Shown piece by piece: positions 30,805-40,900 of a stretch of 64,000 nucleotides of DNA. Within the stretch, counting starts at the first letter, position 1. Every line of letters starts with the position of its first letter. Source of the DNA: Myxococcales bacterium. GTDB lineage: Bacteria; Myxococcota_A; Polyangia; Polyangiales; Ga0077539. The position numbers and the translations under genes were made by a program. The notes beneath the pieces are model-generated. The model searched no databases and had not been told where the DNA came from. It was given only the letters and a program-made list of their open reading frames with translations. The DNA is taken from positions 1 to 64,000 of the forward strand of contig JAUSAZ010000169.1 in assembly GCA_030652255.1 (NCBI GenBank). The letters are read 5' to 3'.

Positions 30805-31689
30805 TCAGAGGCCGTCCAGCCACGCGGTGACGGCGGCGATGGTGGAGTCCAGGTCTTCGCCGAGGAAGAGCTGGTCCTGGAGCACCGTGGGCTCGAAGGG
30901 CGTATCGCAGATGGCCGCGATGTCGAAGGGGCGAATCGTGGCGCGGCCGAGGGCGTGCTTCATCTCCTCGGGCGACGACAGGATGGCGGCGCCGTAGGCC
31001 CGGGGCGCGCCGTCCTCCATGGCGAGGCCCGTCTCGAGGGTGAACCAGTGCATCCGGATGACCTTCTCGAGCGTGGCGTCGTCGACCCGGAGCGCGGTCC
31101 GGCCGAAGTGTCGATTGAGCTCCGCGAAGACCGGGTCGAGCAGCGTGGGCGCGTGCCCGATGAGCTCGTGGAGCACGTCCGGGTCGGGCGAGAATAGAGG
31201 GGTGTTGGCGTAGCGGACGTACTGCGTCGACAGGAACACCCCCCGGGCAAGCTCGCCGAAGAACGACCGCGCGGCCACGAAGCCCGTCACCGGGCTCATG
31301 CGGAATCCCGTGCGCGGGGCGATGACCGCGTTGACGTCCGCGAGCTGCGGGACGCGCTCCCGGTCGAGCGCCAGCGCGGCCCAGGCGTCGCGGTATCGCC
31401 GGCACGCGAGGCGGGCGTGGGGCTCGTCGAGGCGCTGCAGGATGGTCCGCCACACCCCGTGCTCGGCCTCGGTGTAGTCGATGCGCGGCACCTCCTCTCC
31501 GTCGCGGTACGAGTCCGCGATGGCGGTGATCATCCCGCGGCGTATCTGGTAGTCGCGGTCTTCGTTGGCCGGATGATCGAAGACCAGCTTGACGATGGTC
31601 GGCGCCGCCTCGGGGTGGCGAAAAACGTCGGAAAGAAACGGCGCGCCGCGCACCGACACCGCGGCCTCTCGGAGCCCTTGCTCTGACAT
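30805..31689 (-). CDS. Biopterin-dependent aromatic amino acid hydroxylase, animal-like type
   Basis: This 294-residue enzyme contains the catalytic core RTGFRMSPVTGF and TQYVRYANTPLFSPDPD. The iron site is HELIGH (His174, His179) plus Glu219 in WFTLETGL. The TQYVR..PDPDxxHELxGH spacing is closer to animal phenylalanine, tyrosine and tryptophan hydroxylases than to the short Pseudomonas-type enzyme. No ACT regulatory domain or tetramerisation helix is evident, and substrate choice cannot be read. It uses tetrahydropterin and O2. A GGGAG lies ahead of the ATG. The decarboxylase gene follows directly. Confidence 0.92.
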   Translation of the reverse strand: MSEQGLREAAVSVRGAPFLSDVFRHPEAAPTIVKLVFDHPANEDRDYQIRRGMITAIADSYRDGEEVPRIDYTEAEHGVWRTILQRLDEPHARLACRRYRDAWAALALDRERVPQLADVNAVIAPRTGFRMSPVTGFVAARSFFGELARGVFLSTQYVRYANTPLFSPDPDVLHELIGHAPTLLDPVFAELNRHFGRTALRVDDATLEKVIRMHWFTLETGLAMEDGAPRAYGAAILSSPEEMKHALGRATIRPFDIAAICDTPFEPTVLQDQLFLGEDLDSTIAAVTAWLDGL

Positions 31690-31832
31690 CTGGATTCTCC
31701 CGCTCGTGCTTCATTCGAGAGGCACTCCCGCAACGCGCGGCGCCCTCCCTCGAGTCGGGAGCGACCCTGCCAGACGAAAGCGCGACGACCGATAGCAGGC
31801 CGGTGGCAGCGCGCGAGGCGCCCCGCCGCGGC

Positions 31833-34766
31833 TCAGGACGAGAAGCGGCCCATCAGGTTGGCGATGACCACCACGAGCTCGTGGTTCTCGATGGGCTTGG
31901 AGACGAACTGGTTGAAGCCGGCCATGAGCGCGCGGGTGCGGTCGCCGGTGGACGCGTACGCCGTGAGCGCGATCGCGGGCACCCGGCCGCCCTCCTCCCG
32001 GGGGAGCGCGCGCACCTTGCGGAGCAGGGCCAGGCCGTCCTCGCCGGGCATCCCGATGTCGGACACGAGCACGTCGGGCGGGGCGCGGCGGAGCGCCTCG
32101 AGCGCCTCGGCGGCGGACCCGGCGGTGCGCACGTCGGCCTCGCACTGGCGCAGCACGACCTCGAGCAGGTCGCGGGTGTCGGGCTCGTCGTCGACCACCA
32201 GGATGCTCAGCCCCTTCAAGGACACGGGGCACTCCTCGGGCAGCGCGCGCTCGCCCTCGTCGCCGCCGCCGCTCTGCGAGGGCGTCGCGCTGCTGCGGAG
32301 CGGCGCGACGGGGAGCCGCACCGTGAAGGTGGCCCCCCGGTCGAGGCCGTCGCTGTCGGCCGCGATGGTGCCGCCGTGGAGCTCGACGAGGGAGCGGCAG
32401 ATCGCGAGCCCCAGGCCGAGCCCGCCCTGCGAGCGGGTGATGCTCCCGTCCGCCTGGCGGAAGCGCTCGAAGACGTGCGGGAGAAACTCCGGCGCGATGC
32501 CCGCGCCGTTGTCCTGCACGACGATCTCGATGGAGCTGTCCGCCCGCCGCACGTACACCCGGATGGAGCCGCCCTTCGGGGTGAACTTCGTCGCGTTGGT
32601 AAGCAGGTTGTTGACCACCTGCACGAGGCGCCCGGGGTCGCCCATGACGGGGCCCGCGTGCGGGTCGATGACCGGGCGGAGCTTCAGCCCCTTGGCGGTC
32701 GCCGCCGGGCGGATGGAGTCGAGCGCGGTCTCGACCAGCGCCCCGGGCTCGATGGGCTGGACGTCCAGCCGCAGCTTGCCCGTGATGATCCGTGAGAGGT
32801 CGAGGAGGTCTTCGATGAGCTGCGCCTGCACCCGCGCGTTGCGCTCGATGGTCTCCAGCCCCTTGCTGACGTGGGCGGGGTCGTTCTGCCGCGTGCGCAG
32901 GATGTTGGACCACCCCAGGATGGCCGTCAGCGGTGTGCGCAGCTCGTGCGACACCGTCGCCAGGAACTCGTCCTTCAGCCGCGACGCCTCGGTCGCCTCC
33001 CGGTAGAGCGTGGCGTGCTCGATCGCGGTGCTGGCCCGCAGCGCGAGCTCCTCGGCCAGGCGGAGGCTGTCCTCGGCGAAGCGCCGGCCCGACTCCGCGG
33101 CCACCAGGGTGATGGCGCCCACCGCCCGACCCCGCACCACGAGCGGCACGCTCATCGACGACGAGAGCCCGAGGGTGCGCAGGATGCCCAGGAGCTCCGG
33201 GTCGGTGACCGCGGACTCCAGGATCGCGTCGCTGATCTCGTAGAAGATCTCCGGGCGGCCGGTGCGCAGGACGTTCGGCACCCCGATGGTGTCGTCCATG
33301 CGCGGGGTCCAGCGCCGGTAGAGCTCGTGGGCGAGCTCGACCTTCGCCGGGTCGACGTGCACCACCGCGAGGCGGTGCAGCGTCCGGTCGGGGCCGAGCA
33401 TGTCCACCGTGGCCCAGTCGGCGATCGCCGGCACGCAGAGCTTCGCGAGCGTGCTCAGGGTGAGCCGGTAGTCGATCGAGCTCGCCAGGGCCGTGGACGC
33501 CTCGGACAGGAAGCGCGCGGCCCCCTCGGCGCGCCGCCGCTCGGTGACGTCCCTGAAGACCGTGATGACGAAGCGGAGCCTGCCGTCCGGGTCGAACATG
33601 GGCGTCGCCGACACGATCGTGCTGCGCTCCTCGCCGCGCTGGTCGCGGGAGCGCAAGAGCTCTTCGCTCACCCGCTCGCCCGCGAGGGCCCGGCGGGACG
33701 GCCGCCGCTCGGGCGCCACGGGGAGCCCGCCGGCGTCGAAGAGCGAGAAGCGCGCCGCGAACTCGTCCGGGGGCATCTCCAGGAGCTCCGCGACGGACTC
33801 CACGCCGATGATCCGGGCCGCGGCCTCGTTGGCGAAGAGGTATCGGCCCGAAGGGTTCTGCATGGTGACCCCGTCGGTGATGCCCTGGAGCACCACCTCG
33901 AGCTTCTCGTTGGCTTCCTGCACGGCGCTGCGGGCCAGCACATGAGCGGTCACGTCGTGGGAGAAGACGAGCACCCCGTCGACCGCCCCCGACGGGTCGT
34001 GGAGGGGCTCGTACACCGACGAGAAGTACCGGGTCTCGACCCCGCGGCCGAAGTCCCGCTCGATCGGCACCTCCGCCCGCCGCAGCGCCTCGCCGCGGCG
34101 GTACGTCTCCTGGATCTCGGCGACGGACCCGGGCACCCCGGACGGGACCTCGTCGAGCCGCCGGCCCAGGATCTCGTCGAGCGGTCGCCGGGTGGCGGCC
34201 ACCGCCATCGGGCTCATGAACTCGTACCGCAGCTCCGGGCCGCTCAGGAGCGAGATCATCGCCGGGGCGCCATGGAACATCTGCCGCAGCCGGGCCCGCT
34301 CGCGCTCGGCCTCGTCCCTCGCCCGGCGCGCCTCCTCGGCCAGGGTGCGGCGCTCGGTGATGTCCTGGGTGACCTTCACGAACCCGACGAGCTCGCCCGC
34401 GTCGCCGCGCAGCGCCGACATCGAGACCATCGCGTAGAAGCGCGAGCCGTCCTTGCGCTGGCGCCAGCCCTCGCCCTCGTACCGGCCCGTCGCGCGGGCG
34501 ACGTCGAGCTCGACCCCGGGCAGGCCCGCGGCCTGGTCGTCGGGCGTGAAGAACATCCCGTAGTGCCGCCCCTGCACCTCCGCGAGGGCGTATCCCTTGA
34601 TGCGCTCGGCGGGGGCGTTGAAGGTCTCCACCGTCCCGTCCGGGGCGAGCATCGAGATCGCGTGGTCGCGCACCCCGTCGAGGATGAGCCGCAGGCGTTG
34701 GTCCTGCCGACGGAGCGCGGCGACTTCCCGGGTGAGGTCTTCGAGGGTCTGGTCGTGCTGGTTCAT
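31833..34766 (-). CDS. Hybrid histidine kinase with three PAS and one GAF domain
   Basis: This 977-residue soluble kinase has an N-terminal coiled coil, then PAS domains at about 25-140, 160-285 and 295-415. A GAF domain lies at about 425-590 (HVDPAKVELA, SSMSVPLVVRGRAVGAITL). HisKA has His607 in VSHELRTPLTAILGW. The HATPase has NNLLTNATKF, DNGAGIAPE and GGLGLGLAICRSL. The C-terminal receiver has Asp903 (VLVSDIGMPGEDGL). There is no membrane segment, so the signal is cytoplasmic, perhaps redox, light or a small ligand. It is adjacent to the amine operon but 140 bases separate them and no overlap ties them together. Confidence 0.94.
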   Translation of the reverse strand: MNQHDQTLEDLTREVAALRRQDQRLRLILDGVRDHAISMLAPDGTVETFNAPAERIKGYALAEVQGRHYGMFFTPDDQAAGLPGVELDVARATGRYEGEGWRQRKDGSRFYAMVSMSALRGDAGELVGFVKVTQDITERRTLAEEARRARDEAERERARLRQMFHGAPAMISLLSGPELRYEFMSPMAVAATRRPLDEILGRRLDEVPSGVPGSVAEIQETYRRGEALRRAEVPIERDFGRGVETRYFSSVYEPLHDPSGAVDGVLVFSHDVTAHVLARSAVQEANEKLEVVLQGITDGVTMQNPSGRYLFANEAAARIIGVESVAELLEMPPDEFAARFSLFDAGGLPVAPERRPSRRALAGERVSEELLRSRDQRGEERSTIVSATPMFDPDGRLRFVITVFRDVTERRRAEGAARFLSEASTALASSIDYRLTLSTLAKLCVPAIADWATVDMLGPDRTLHRLAVVHVDPAKVELAHELYRRWTPRMDDTIGVPNVLRTGRPEIFYEISDAILESAVTDPELLGILRTLGLSSSMSVPLVVRGRAVGAITLVAAESGRRFAEDSLRLAEELALRASTAIEHATLYREATEASRLKDEFLATVSHELRTPLTAILGWSNILRTRQNDPAHVSKGLETIERNARVQAQLIEDLLDLSRIITGKLRLDVQPIEPGALVETALDSIRPAATAKGLKLRPVIDPHAGPVMGDPGRLVQVVNNLLTNATKFTPKGGSIRVYVRRADSSIEIVVQDNGAGIAPEFLPHVFERFRQADGSITRSQGGLGLGLAICRSLVELHGGTIAADSDGLDRGATFTVRLPVAPLRSSATPSQSGGGDEGERALPEECPVSLKGLSILVVDDEPDTRDLLEVVLRQCEADVRTAGSAAEALEALRRAPPDVLVSDIGMPGEDGLALLRKVRALPREEGGRVPAIALTAYASTGDRTRALMAGFNQFVSKPIENHELVVVIANLMGRFSS

Positions 34767-34815
34767 CGGTCCACCGGGAGGGGCGGGAAGTACCCGGCGG
34801 GCCGAATGTCGAGAG

Positions 34816-35499
34816 CTACCCCCGAAAACGCAAGCGAGCGTCGACGTCGGGCTCGTCGGCGCCGACCCGCGGGACGACGCCCGACACCGGACCCGCGGGC
34901 CGCCACGCCCCGGCCGGGACCCCGAAGATCGTGGAGAGCACCGCGTGCCCGACGGTGAACCAGAGCCCCCCGTCGCTCCGCACCACGACCTGTCCGTTGC
35001 CCGGGAGCACCGGGGCCGCGGCGAAGAGGGCGTCGATCTGGTCGTCGAGGTCGCGCTCGAGCGCGTCTGCGAAGGGGGGCGCGATGCGCACCAGCGCCGC
35101 CGGCAGCGGTCGATGGCGGGGCAGCGGGGGGTTGGGCGCGATGGCGGCGGGCGGCGACGGCGGGCGCGCCGCCGGGATCCACGACGGGACCGCAGGCCGC
35201 CGGGCCCCGCCGGGGACCGCCCGCAGCGGCGTGGCCTCGCGCCGCGCCACGGCTTCCAGCATCCCGTCGAGGAGCTGCCGCGCCCGCGCCTGACCGCCCA
35301 GCGCGGCCGCGCTCTCGATGGCCGCGCGCACCGCCCCGAGGGTCTTGCGCACGTCGTCGGTGTCGGTGTCCCGCCCGAGGAGGTCGGCGGCGCGCAGCCT
35401 CCGCGCCACCTCGCTGTTTCCGCAGGCCGCGTAGTGCACCGCGAGGCGTTCGAGCTCGGGGGGGATCCACGTCGTGTCGGGTTTTGATCGAGCCTGCAT
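34816..35499 (-). CDS. Hypothetical soluble protein
   Basis: This 227-residue protein is not recognised. Residues 1-75 form a helical repeat-like head (ELERLAVHYAACGNSEVARRL), followed by a Pro-rich linker (about 95-130). A folded C-terminal part follows (DDQIDALFAAAPVLPGNG and LWFTVGHAVLSTIFGVP). There is no signal peptide. The start is supported by GAGGGGG upstream of ATG 35499. It lies just downstream of no other gene and is divergent from the subtilase gene; the hybrid-kinase start lies 49 bases past its stop, so it could be the first gene of a kinase-containing transcript. Confidence 0.7.
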   Translation of the reverse strand: MQARSKPDTTWIPPELERLAVHYAACGNSEVARRLRAADLLGRDTDTDDVRKTLGAVRAAIESAAALGGQARARQLLDGMLEAVARREATPLRAVPGGARRPAVPSWIPAARPPSPPAAIAPNPPLPRHRPLPAALVRIAPPFADALERDLDDQIDALFAAAPVLPGNGQVVVRSDGGLWFTVGHAVLSTIFGVPAGAWRPAGPVSGVVPRVGADEPDVDARLRFRG

Positions 35500-35737
35500 G
35501 GTCCCCCTCTTTACGGTCGGGCTGCCTTCTCCCTGAAGGCCCGATGTCGTCTGTCGTGCCCCAGCGGGCGTATGTCCATTGGGGAGACCGGCGTCGAGGG
35601 GTGTCGGGAGCGGGGCCACACGGGGGCACCTCGGCGGCGCTGTGCTCCCGGGAAACACAGTGATTCTGCGCGCAGATTGCCCTCATGACCCTGGGCCCGC
35701 GGACCGTTGTTGGTGTCCCAGGAGGTACTCCGCCGAC

Positions 35738-37963
35738 ATGACCACTCTCCGCAGCTCCGGGATCCGATGGGTGACGTGGGTCGGGGCCGCGCTCCTCGGC
35801 GTGGCGACGTCCAGCGAGGGCACGCAGCCCACGCGCCGCGCCGCCGCCGCGCCGGGCGCCAGCCCCGCCCCGCGCCTCCGCGCTCCGGGCCGCGCCCCCG
35901 CGTCGCCTGCGCCGCCCGACCCGCATGGGGTGTCGCGCCCCGCGGCCGCACCGGCGCCGGCGCCCACGCCGATCGGGTACGAGCACCGGGACGGGGAGGC
36001 GCTGGTGATGTCCGCGCCGGGGCGCCTCGACGCCGTGGTCGCCGACGCGGCGCGCGCGCTCGGCGCCCGGCTCCTCGGGAGGGTTGGCGAGGACGTGGCG
36101 CGGCTCGGGCTGCCGCCCGGGGGCGACCTGGGCGCGCAGCTCGCGGCCCTGCGCGCGCTGCCCGGCGTGGTCGAGGCGGCGCCCAACGCGGTCACCCGCG
36201 GCGCGTCGTGGTTCGACGGGCTCCCGCCCGCGCGGGTGCGCCCGTCGATGCTCTGGAACCTCCTCGCCTCGCGCTGGGTGCCCGTCGACGCCCGCGGAGT
36301 GACCATCGCGCTGCTCGACTCCGGCGTCGCGTGGCGCGACCACACCGACGCGCGCGGCGTGGTGCGCCCGCGGGCCCCGTGGCTCTCGGGGGTGCGCGTG
36401 GTGAGCCCGCGCGACGCCCTCCACGGCGACGACGCCCCCGACGACGCGAGCAACCACGGCACCCACCTCGCGTCGATCCTCGTGGGCTACCCCGGGCTCG
36501 CCGCGGGCGCCTCGCTCATGCCCGTGCAGGTGCTCGAAGAGGACCTCGCGGGCACCGAGGCCGCGCTCATCGCGGGCCTCGACTGGGCGCGCACCCACGG
36601 CGCCCGCGTCGCCAACCTCTCCCTGGCCTTCGGCCGCGGGTACTACCCCTCGCGCGCCCTCGACCGCGCCGTGCACGCCGCGCTGCGGGCGGGCGTCGTG
36701 CTGGTCGCGGCGGCGGGCAACGGTGGCGACGACGACGTGCGCTTCCCCGCGGCCTTCCCCGGGGTCGTCGCCGTCGGGGCGGGGGTCCTGGACGGCCCGG
36801 GCAACAGCCGCCTCTCCCCCGCGGCGTACGCCACCACGGGCGCGGCGCTCGACCTCCTGGCGCCGGGCGGCGACCTCACCCGCGACCTCAACCGCGACGG
36901 CGTCCCCGACGGCATCCTCGGCGTCACCTTCGACCCCGAGCGACCCGACCGCTTCGGCCCGTGGCTCTTCGCGGGCAGCTCGCAGGCCGCCGCGCAGGTC
37001 ACCGCCGCCGCGGCCCGGCTGATCGCCCTCGGCGTCGCGCCCTCCGAGGTGCCCGCGCGCCTCCGGGCCTCGGCCTCGCCGCTCTCCCGCGGCGGCGACT
37101 TCGACCCGCGCTCCGGGGCCGGTGCCCTCGACGTGGCGCGCTCCACCGGCCGGGCGCCCGCGCCCGAGCGCACCGCCGTGCAGCTCGCGGCCTCGCTCGT
37201 GCGTCGCGGCGCTGAGGTCGGCGCCGTCGCCGCGGTGGCGGTGCGCGGCCACGACGGATCACCGCAGGCCTCGGTCGAGGTGCTCGCCCGCTGGCGCGGC
37301 GGCGCGGAGCGGGCGGTGCGCTGCACGACCGACCGCGCGGGCGTCTGCTACCTCGACGCGGGCGTGCTGCGCGGGCCGCGGCGCATCGCGCTCCTGGAGG
37401 TGCAGGGCGTCGTCGATCGCCGCGGCGCGCTCGACCGGCCCGACGAGGCCTTCTGGTACGAGCACGAGGTGCTCCCGGCCGCCGAGGCGCTGGCGTCGCG
37501 CGGCGAGGGCGACGAGGCGACGCTGCTCTGGGCGGTGCCCGCGGGTCGACGGCTGATCCCGGGCGAGGCGGGCCTGGAGAGCTGGCTGCTTCGGGGCTTC
37601 GCCCTGGGGAGCGCGCTGGCGCCGTCGGTCATGGTGCTCGACGCCCCGGCGGTGGCGTGGGTGACGGGGAGGGCCGACCCCGACGGAACGGGCTTCGGCC
37701 GAAGCTCCGTCGAGACCCTGTTCTTCACGTACGACGTCGATTGGTTCGTCGGGGCAATGGGCTTCGGCCGCAGCTCGCTCCCGGAGGCGTGGTCGTACAC
37801 GAGCAGCTGGAGCTGGGGCGCCTGGGGCGGCCTCGACGCCTTCGCCAGCGTGTCCTTCAAGCCCGCGGTGTTCCTCGGGGCGAGCGTGGGCGCGACGGAC
37901 AGCCTCCGCGCGGCCTCGGTGGACGACGTCCGCGGCGCCGGGGAGGGCGTCCCCCTCCCGTGA
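35738..37963 (+). CDS. S8 (subtilisin) family serine protease
   Basis: This 741-residue protein has a signal peptide (about 1-28), a Pro/Ala-rich segment (about 30-80) and a short pro-region. The subtilase domain has catalytic Asp194 (TIALLDSGV), His240 (NHGTHLAS) and Ser415 (FAGSSQAAAQ), so it should be active. Residues beyond about 480 form a C-terminal extension whose last part carries two GFGRSS repeats and Trp/Tyr-rich segments. A GGAGG lies 12 bases upstream of the ATG. The stop overlaps the start of the giant Ser/Thr kinase (GTGA at 37960), tying an exported protease to a signalling kinase. Confidence 0.9.
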   Translation: MTTLRSSGIRWVTWVGAALLGVATSSEGTQPTRRAAAAPGASPAPRLRAPGRAPASPAPPDPHGVSRPAAAPAPAPTPIGYEHRDGEALVMSAPGRLDAVVADAARALGARLLGRVGEDVARLGLPPGGDLGAQLAALRALPGVVEAAPNAVTRGASWFDGLPPARVRPSMLWNLLASRWVPVDARGVTIALLDSGVAWRDHTDARGVVRPRAPWLSGVRVVSPRDALHGDDAPDDASNHGTHLASILVGYPGLAAGASLMPVQVLEEDLAGTEAALIAGLDWARTHGARVANLSLAFGRGYYPSRALDRAVHAALRAGVVLVAAAGNGGDDDVRFPAAFPGVVAVGAGVLDGPGNSRLSPAAYATTGAALDLLAPGGDLTRDLNRDGVPDGILGVTFDPERPDRFGPWLFAGSSQAAAQVTAAAARLIALGVAPSEVPARLRASASPLSRGGDFDPRSGAGALDVARSTGRAPAPERTAVQLAASLVRRGAEVGAVAAVAVRGHDGSPQASVEVLARWRGGAERAVRCTTDRAGVCYLDAGVLRGPRRIALLEVQGVVDRRGALDRPDEAFWYEHEVLPAAEALASRGEGDEATLLWAVPAGRRLIPGEAGLESWLLRGFALGSALAPSVMVLDAPAVAWVTGRADPDGTGFGRSSVETLFFTYDVDWFVGAMGFGRSSLPEAWSYTSSWSWGAWGGLDAFASVSFKPAVFLGASVGATDSLRAASVDDVRGAGEGVPLP

Positions 37964-40900
37964 GCCAGCCCTCCGCGCTACGCCCCGGCGACGTCCTCGG
38001 CGGTCGCTACGTCATCGCGGCCACCCTGGGCGAGGGCGCCTCCTCGGTCGTCTACCGCGCCCGCGATCGCTTCGAGGACCGCGAGGTCGCCGTGAAGGTC
38101 TCCGCGGCCGGCGCGGACCTCTCCGCGGAGCTCGTCGCCGCCCTCGACGCCGGGCACCCGGTGCTGGTGCGCGCGCTCGGCGTCGGCTCCACCCCGTCGG
38201 GCCACGCCTACCTCGTGCTGGAGCTCGCGACGGGATCGACGCCCGATCGCGCGCTCGCCGGCCGGGACGCCGCGGAGACCGTCGCGGTGCTCCTCGACCG
38301 GGTGCTCGACGGCCTCGGGTGCCTGCACGCCCGCGGCGTGGTGCACGGCGACGTCAAGCCCGCCAACCTCCGCGTCGACCTCACCGGCGGACGCACCACC
38401 GTGCGCCTGCTCGACCTCGGGCTCGCGCGCGCCGGGCACGCCAGCGCCGGCGGCACCCTCGCCTACGCCGCGCCCGAGTGCCTCGGCGCCGGCGCCCGGG
38501 ACGCCCGCGCGGACCTCTTCTCCCTCGGCGTCGTGGCCTACGAGCTCCTCGCCGGGGCGCTGCCCTTCGGCGACCCCGACGACCCGGGCTACCTCGCGCG
38601 CGCCCTCGCCGGCGAGGCGGCGCCGCTGCCCGACGCCGTCCCGCCGGGCCTCGCGGCGGTGGTCCGCCGGCTGCTCCAGGCCGACCCCGCGGCGCGCTAC
38701 GCCACGGCCTGGGAGGCGCGCGCGGCCCTGCGAGACGCGGTGCGCTCCATCCCCGACGCCCCCGAGGCCGACGTGGAGCCCAGGCTCGTCGGGCGCGACG
38801 AGGCGCTCGAGACCCTCCGCGGGCTCATGGCGCAGGCCCGCGCGGGCCGCGGCGCGCTCGCACGGCTCGACGGACCGCCCGGCAGCGGGCGCTCCCGGCT
38901 GCTCGTCCGCGCCACCCTCGACGCCGCGCTCGCGGGCCTCGGCACCCTGGAGCTGCGCGCGAGCCTCGGGGCGCCGGAGTTTCTCCGCGCGCTGCTGACC
39001 CAGGGGGCGTCGCTGCCGGGGGGCGAGGCCTGCGCGGCCGCCCTCGCGCGCCTCGGCGGGGCCCCGAGCGACCCGCACGCCGCCTGGCTCGACGCCGCCG
39101 AGGCCCTGCGCGCGCTCGCCTCGCGCTCGCCGCTCTGGGTCGCCGTGCACGCCGCCGACGCGGCCGACCGGGACGTGAGCGCGATGCTCGACTTCATCGC
39201 CCGCGGCGAGGCGCCCATCGTCTGGGTCGGCGCGTGGCGGCCCGGCGGCGCCCTCGCGGAGGCCTCCGCGGCGGTGGCGCTGCGGGCGCTCAGGGGCCCG
39301 GAGGTCGCGTCGATGATCGCCTCGATGCTCCCAGGGCTCCCCGCGGTCGACGAGCTCGCCCGCGCCGCCCACGACCGCACCGCCGGGCTCCCCGGCCCGG
39401 TGCGCGACGGCGTGGTGGAGCTCCGCCGCGCGGGCGTCGTGCGCCTCCTCGGCGGCCGCTGGCGCGTTTCGGGCCCATTGCCTTCGTGGGCCTTCGATCC
39501 GACCGACGGCGCGCGCGACGACCGCGCCCTCGCGGCGATGCCCCCGGAGGCGCGCGCGACCCTCGGGGTGCTCCACCTCGCCGGGTCCGTCGACGGCCTC
39601 GCCGCGCTCGCCGCGCTCGCTGCGGTCCCGCTCGCCGCGGCGCGCGGCGCGGTCGAGCACGGCCTCGCGGCGGGCGTCGTCCGCCGCGAGGGGACCCGTC
39701 TGCGCGTGGCCTCCGCGGCCCTGGGCGACGTCCTCGCGGGCGCGCTCCCGGACGCCCGCCGCGCCGCCGTGCACCGCCGCGCCCTCGCGGCGTGGTCGGA
39801 CGCGACCGGGCCCGCGGCGCACCGCGCCCGATCGGCGCACCTGCAGGCCCTCGGGGAGACCGTCTCGGCGGCGGCGGAGGCCCTCCGGGCGGCGCGCGCC
39901 CTGGCCGCGGCGGGCGCCCTGCACGAGGCCGACGTGTGCTTCCGTCGCGCGCAGGACCTCGGCGACGCCGCGCCCTCCAGCGCCGACGCCCACGGCGACG
40001 CGCTCGCCGCCGCCGGGCGACTCGACGAGGCCCTCGCGGCGTACGGGCGCGCGGCCGCGCTGGGAGCCCCCGAGGGGGCGAGCGCGCTGCGGCGGGCCCG
40101 CGCCCTTGCAGGGGTGGGGCGCTTCCCCGAGGCGCTCGACGCGCTCGGCGACGAGGCCGCCGGGCCGGAGGGGGACTTCTGGCGGGGCTGGTGCCTGATG
40201 ATGGCCGGGCGCTACGACGAGGCAGAGGCCTGCGCGCGGTCGATCCCCGCGGACCCGGCCGACCGGCTGCGCCGAGCGCGCCTGCTGGGCACCGTGGCGT
40301 GGCACCGCGGCGACGCGGCGCGCGGGGTGGAGCTTCTGCGCGCGGCGCAGGAGGAGTGCGCCGGGGTCGACGACGCGACGCTGCGCGCGGAGGTCGAGAT
40401 GGCGCTGGCGACGGCGCTGGGCCTGGGCGGCGCGGGGTCCGAGGCCGCGGAGGGGTACCGCCGGGCGAGCGCGGGCTTCCGCGGGGCGGGGCGCGTGGCG
40501 CAGGTGGCGCGCTGCGAGAACAACCTCGCCATCGAGGAGTACCAGTCGGGCCGATGGGAGGCCGCGCGGCTCGGGTGGGAGGCCTGCCTCGACCTGTCGC
40601 AGCGCCTCGGCGACCCGGCGGAGGAGCTGCTCGGGCACAACAACCTCGGCATGCTCTGGAAGGACCGCGGCGAGCTCGCGCGCGCCGAGGGGTGCTTCGG
40701 CCGCGCGCTGGACATCGCCCGCGCGCGGGGGCTGCGCCGCTTCGAGGCGATGGCGCTGGGCAACCGGGGCGAGGCGCGCGCGCTCGCCGGCGAGCTCGCC
40801 GCGGCGGGCGACGACCTGACGCGGGCGGAGGCGCTCGCGACGGCCGTGGGCGCGCGGGACGAGGCCCTGGAGGCGAGGCGTCGGCGGGCGGCGCTGCGGC

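Noticed and set aside
38341..38420. Kinase-dead reading of the giant Ser/Thr kinase because of HGDVKP and DLGLA
   Set aside because: HGDxKP and DLG variants occur in functional bacterial kinases; the catalytic Asp, Lys46 and metal-binding Asp are present.
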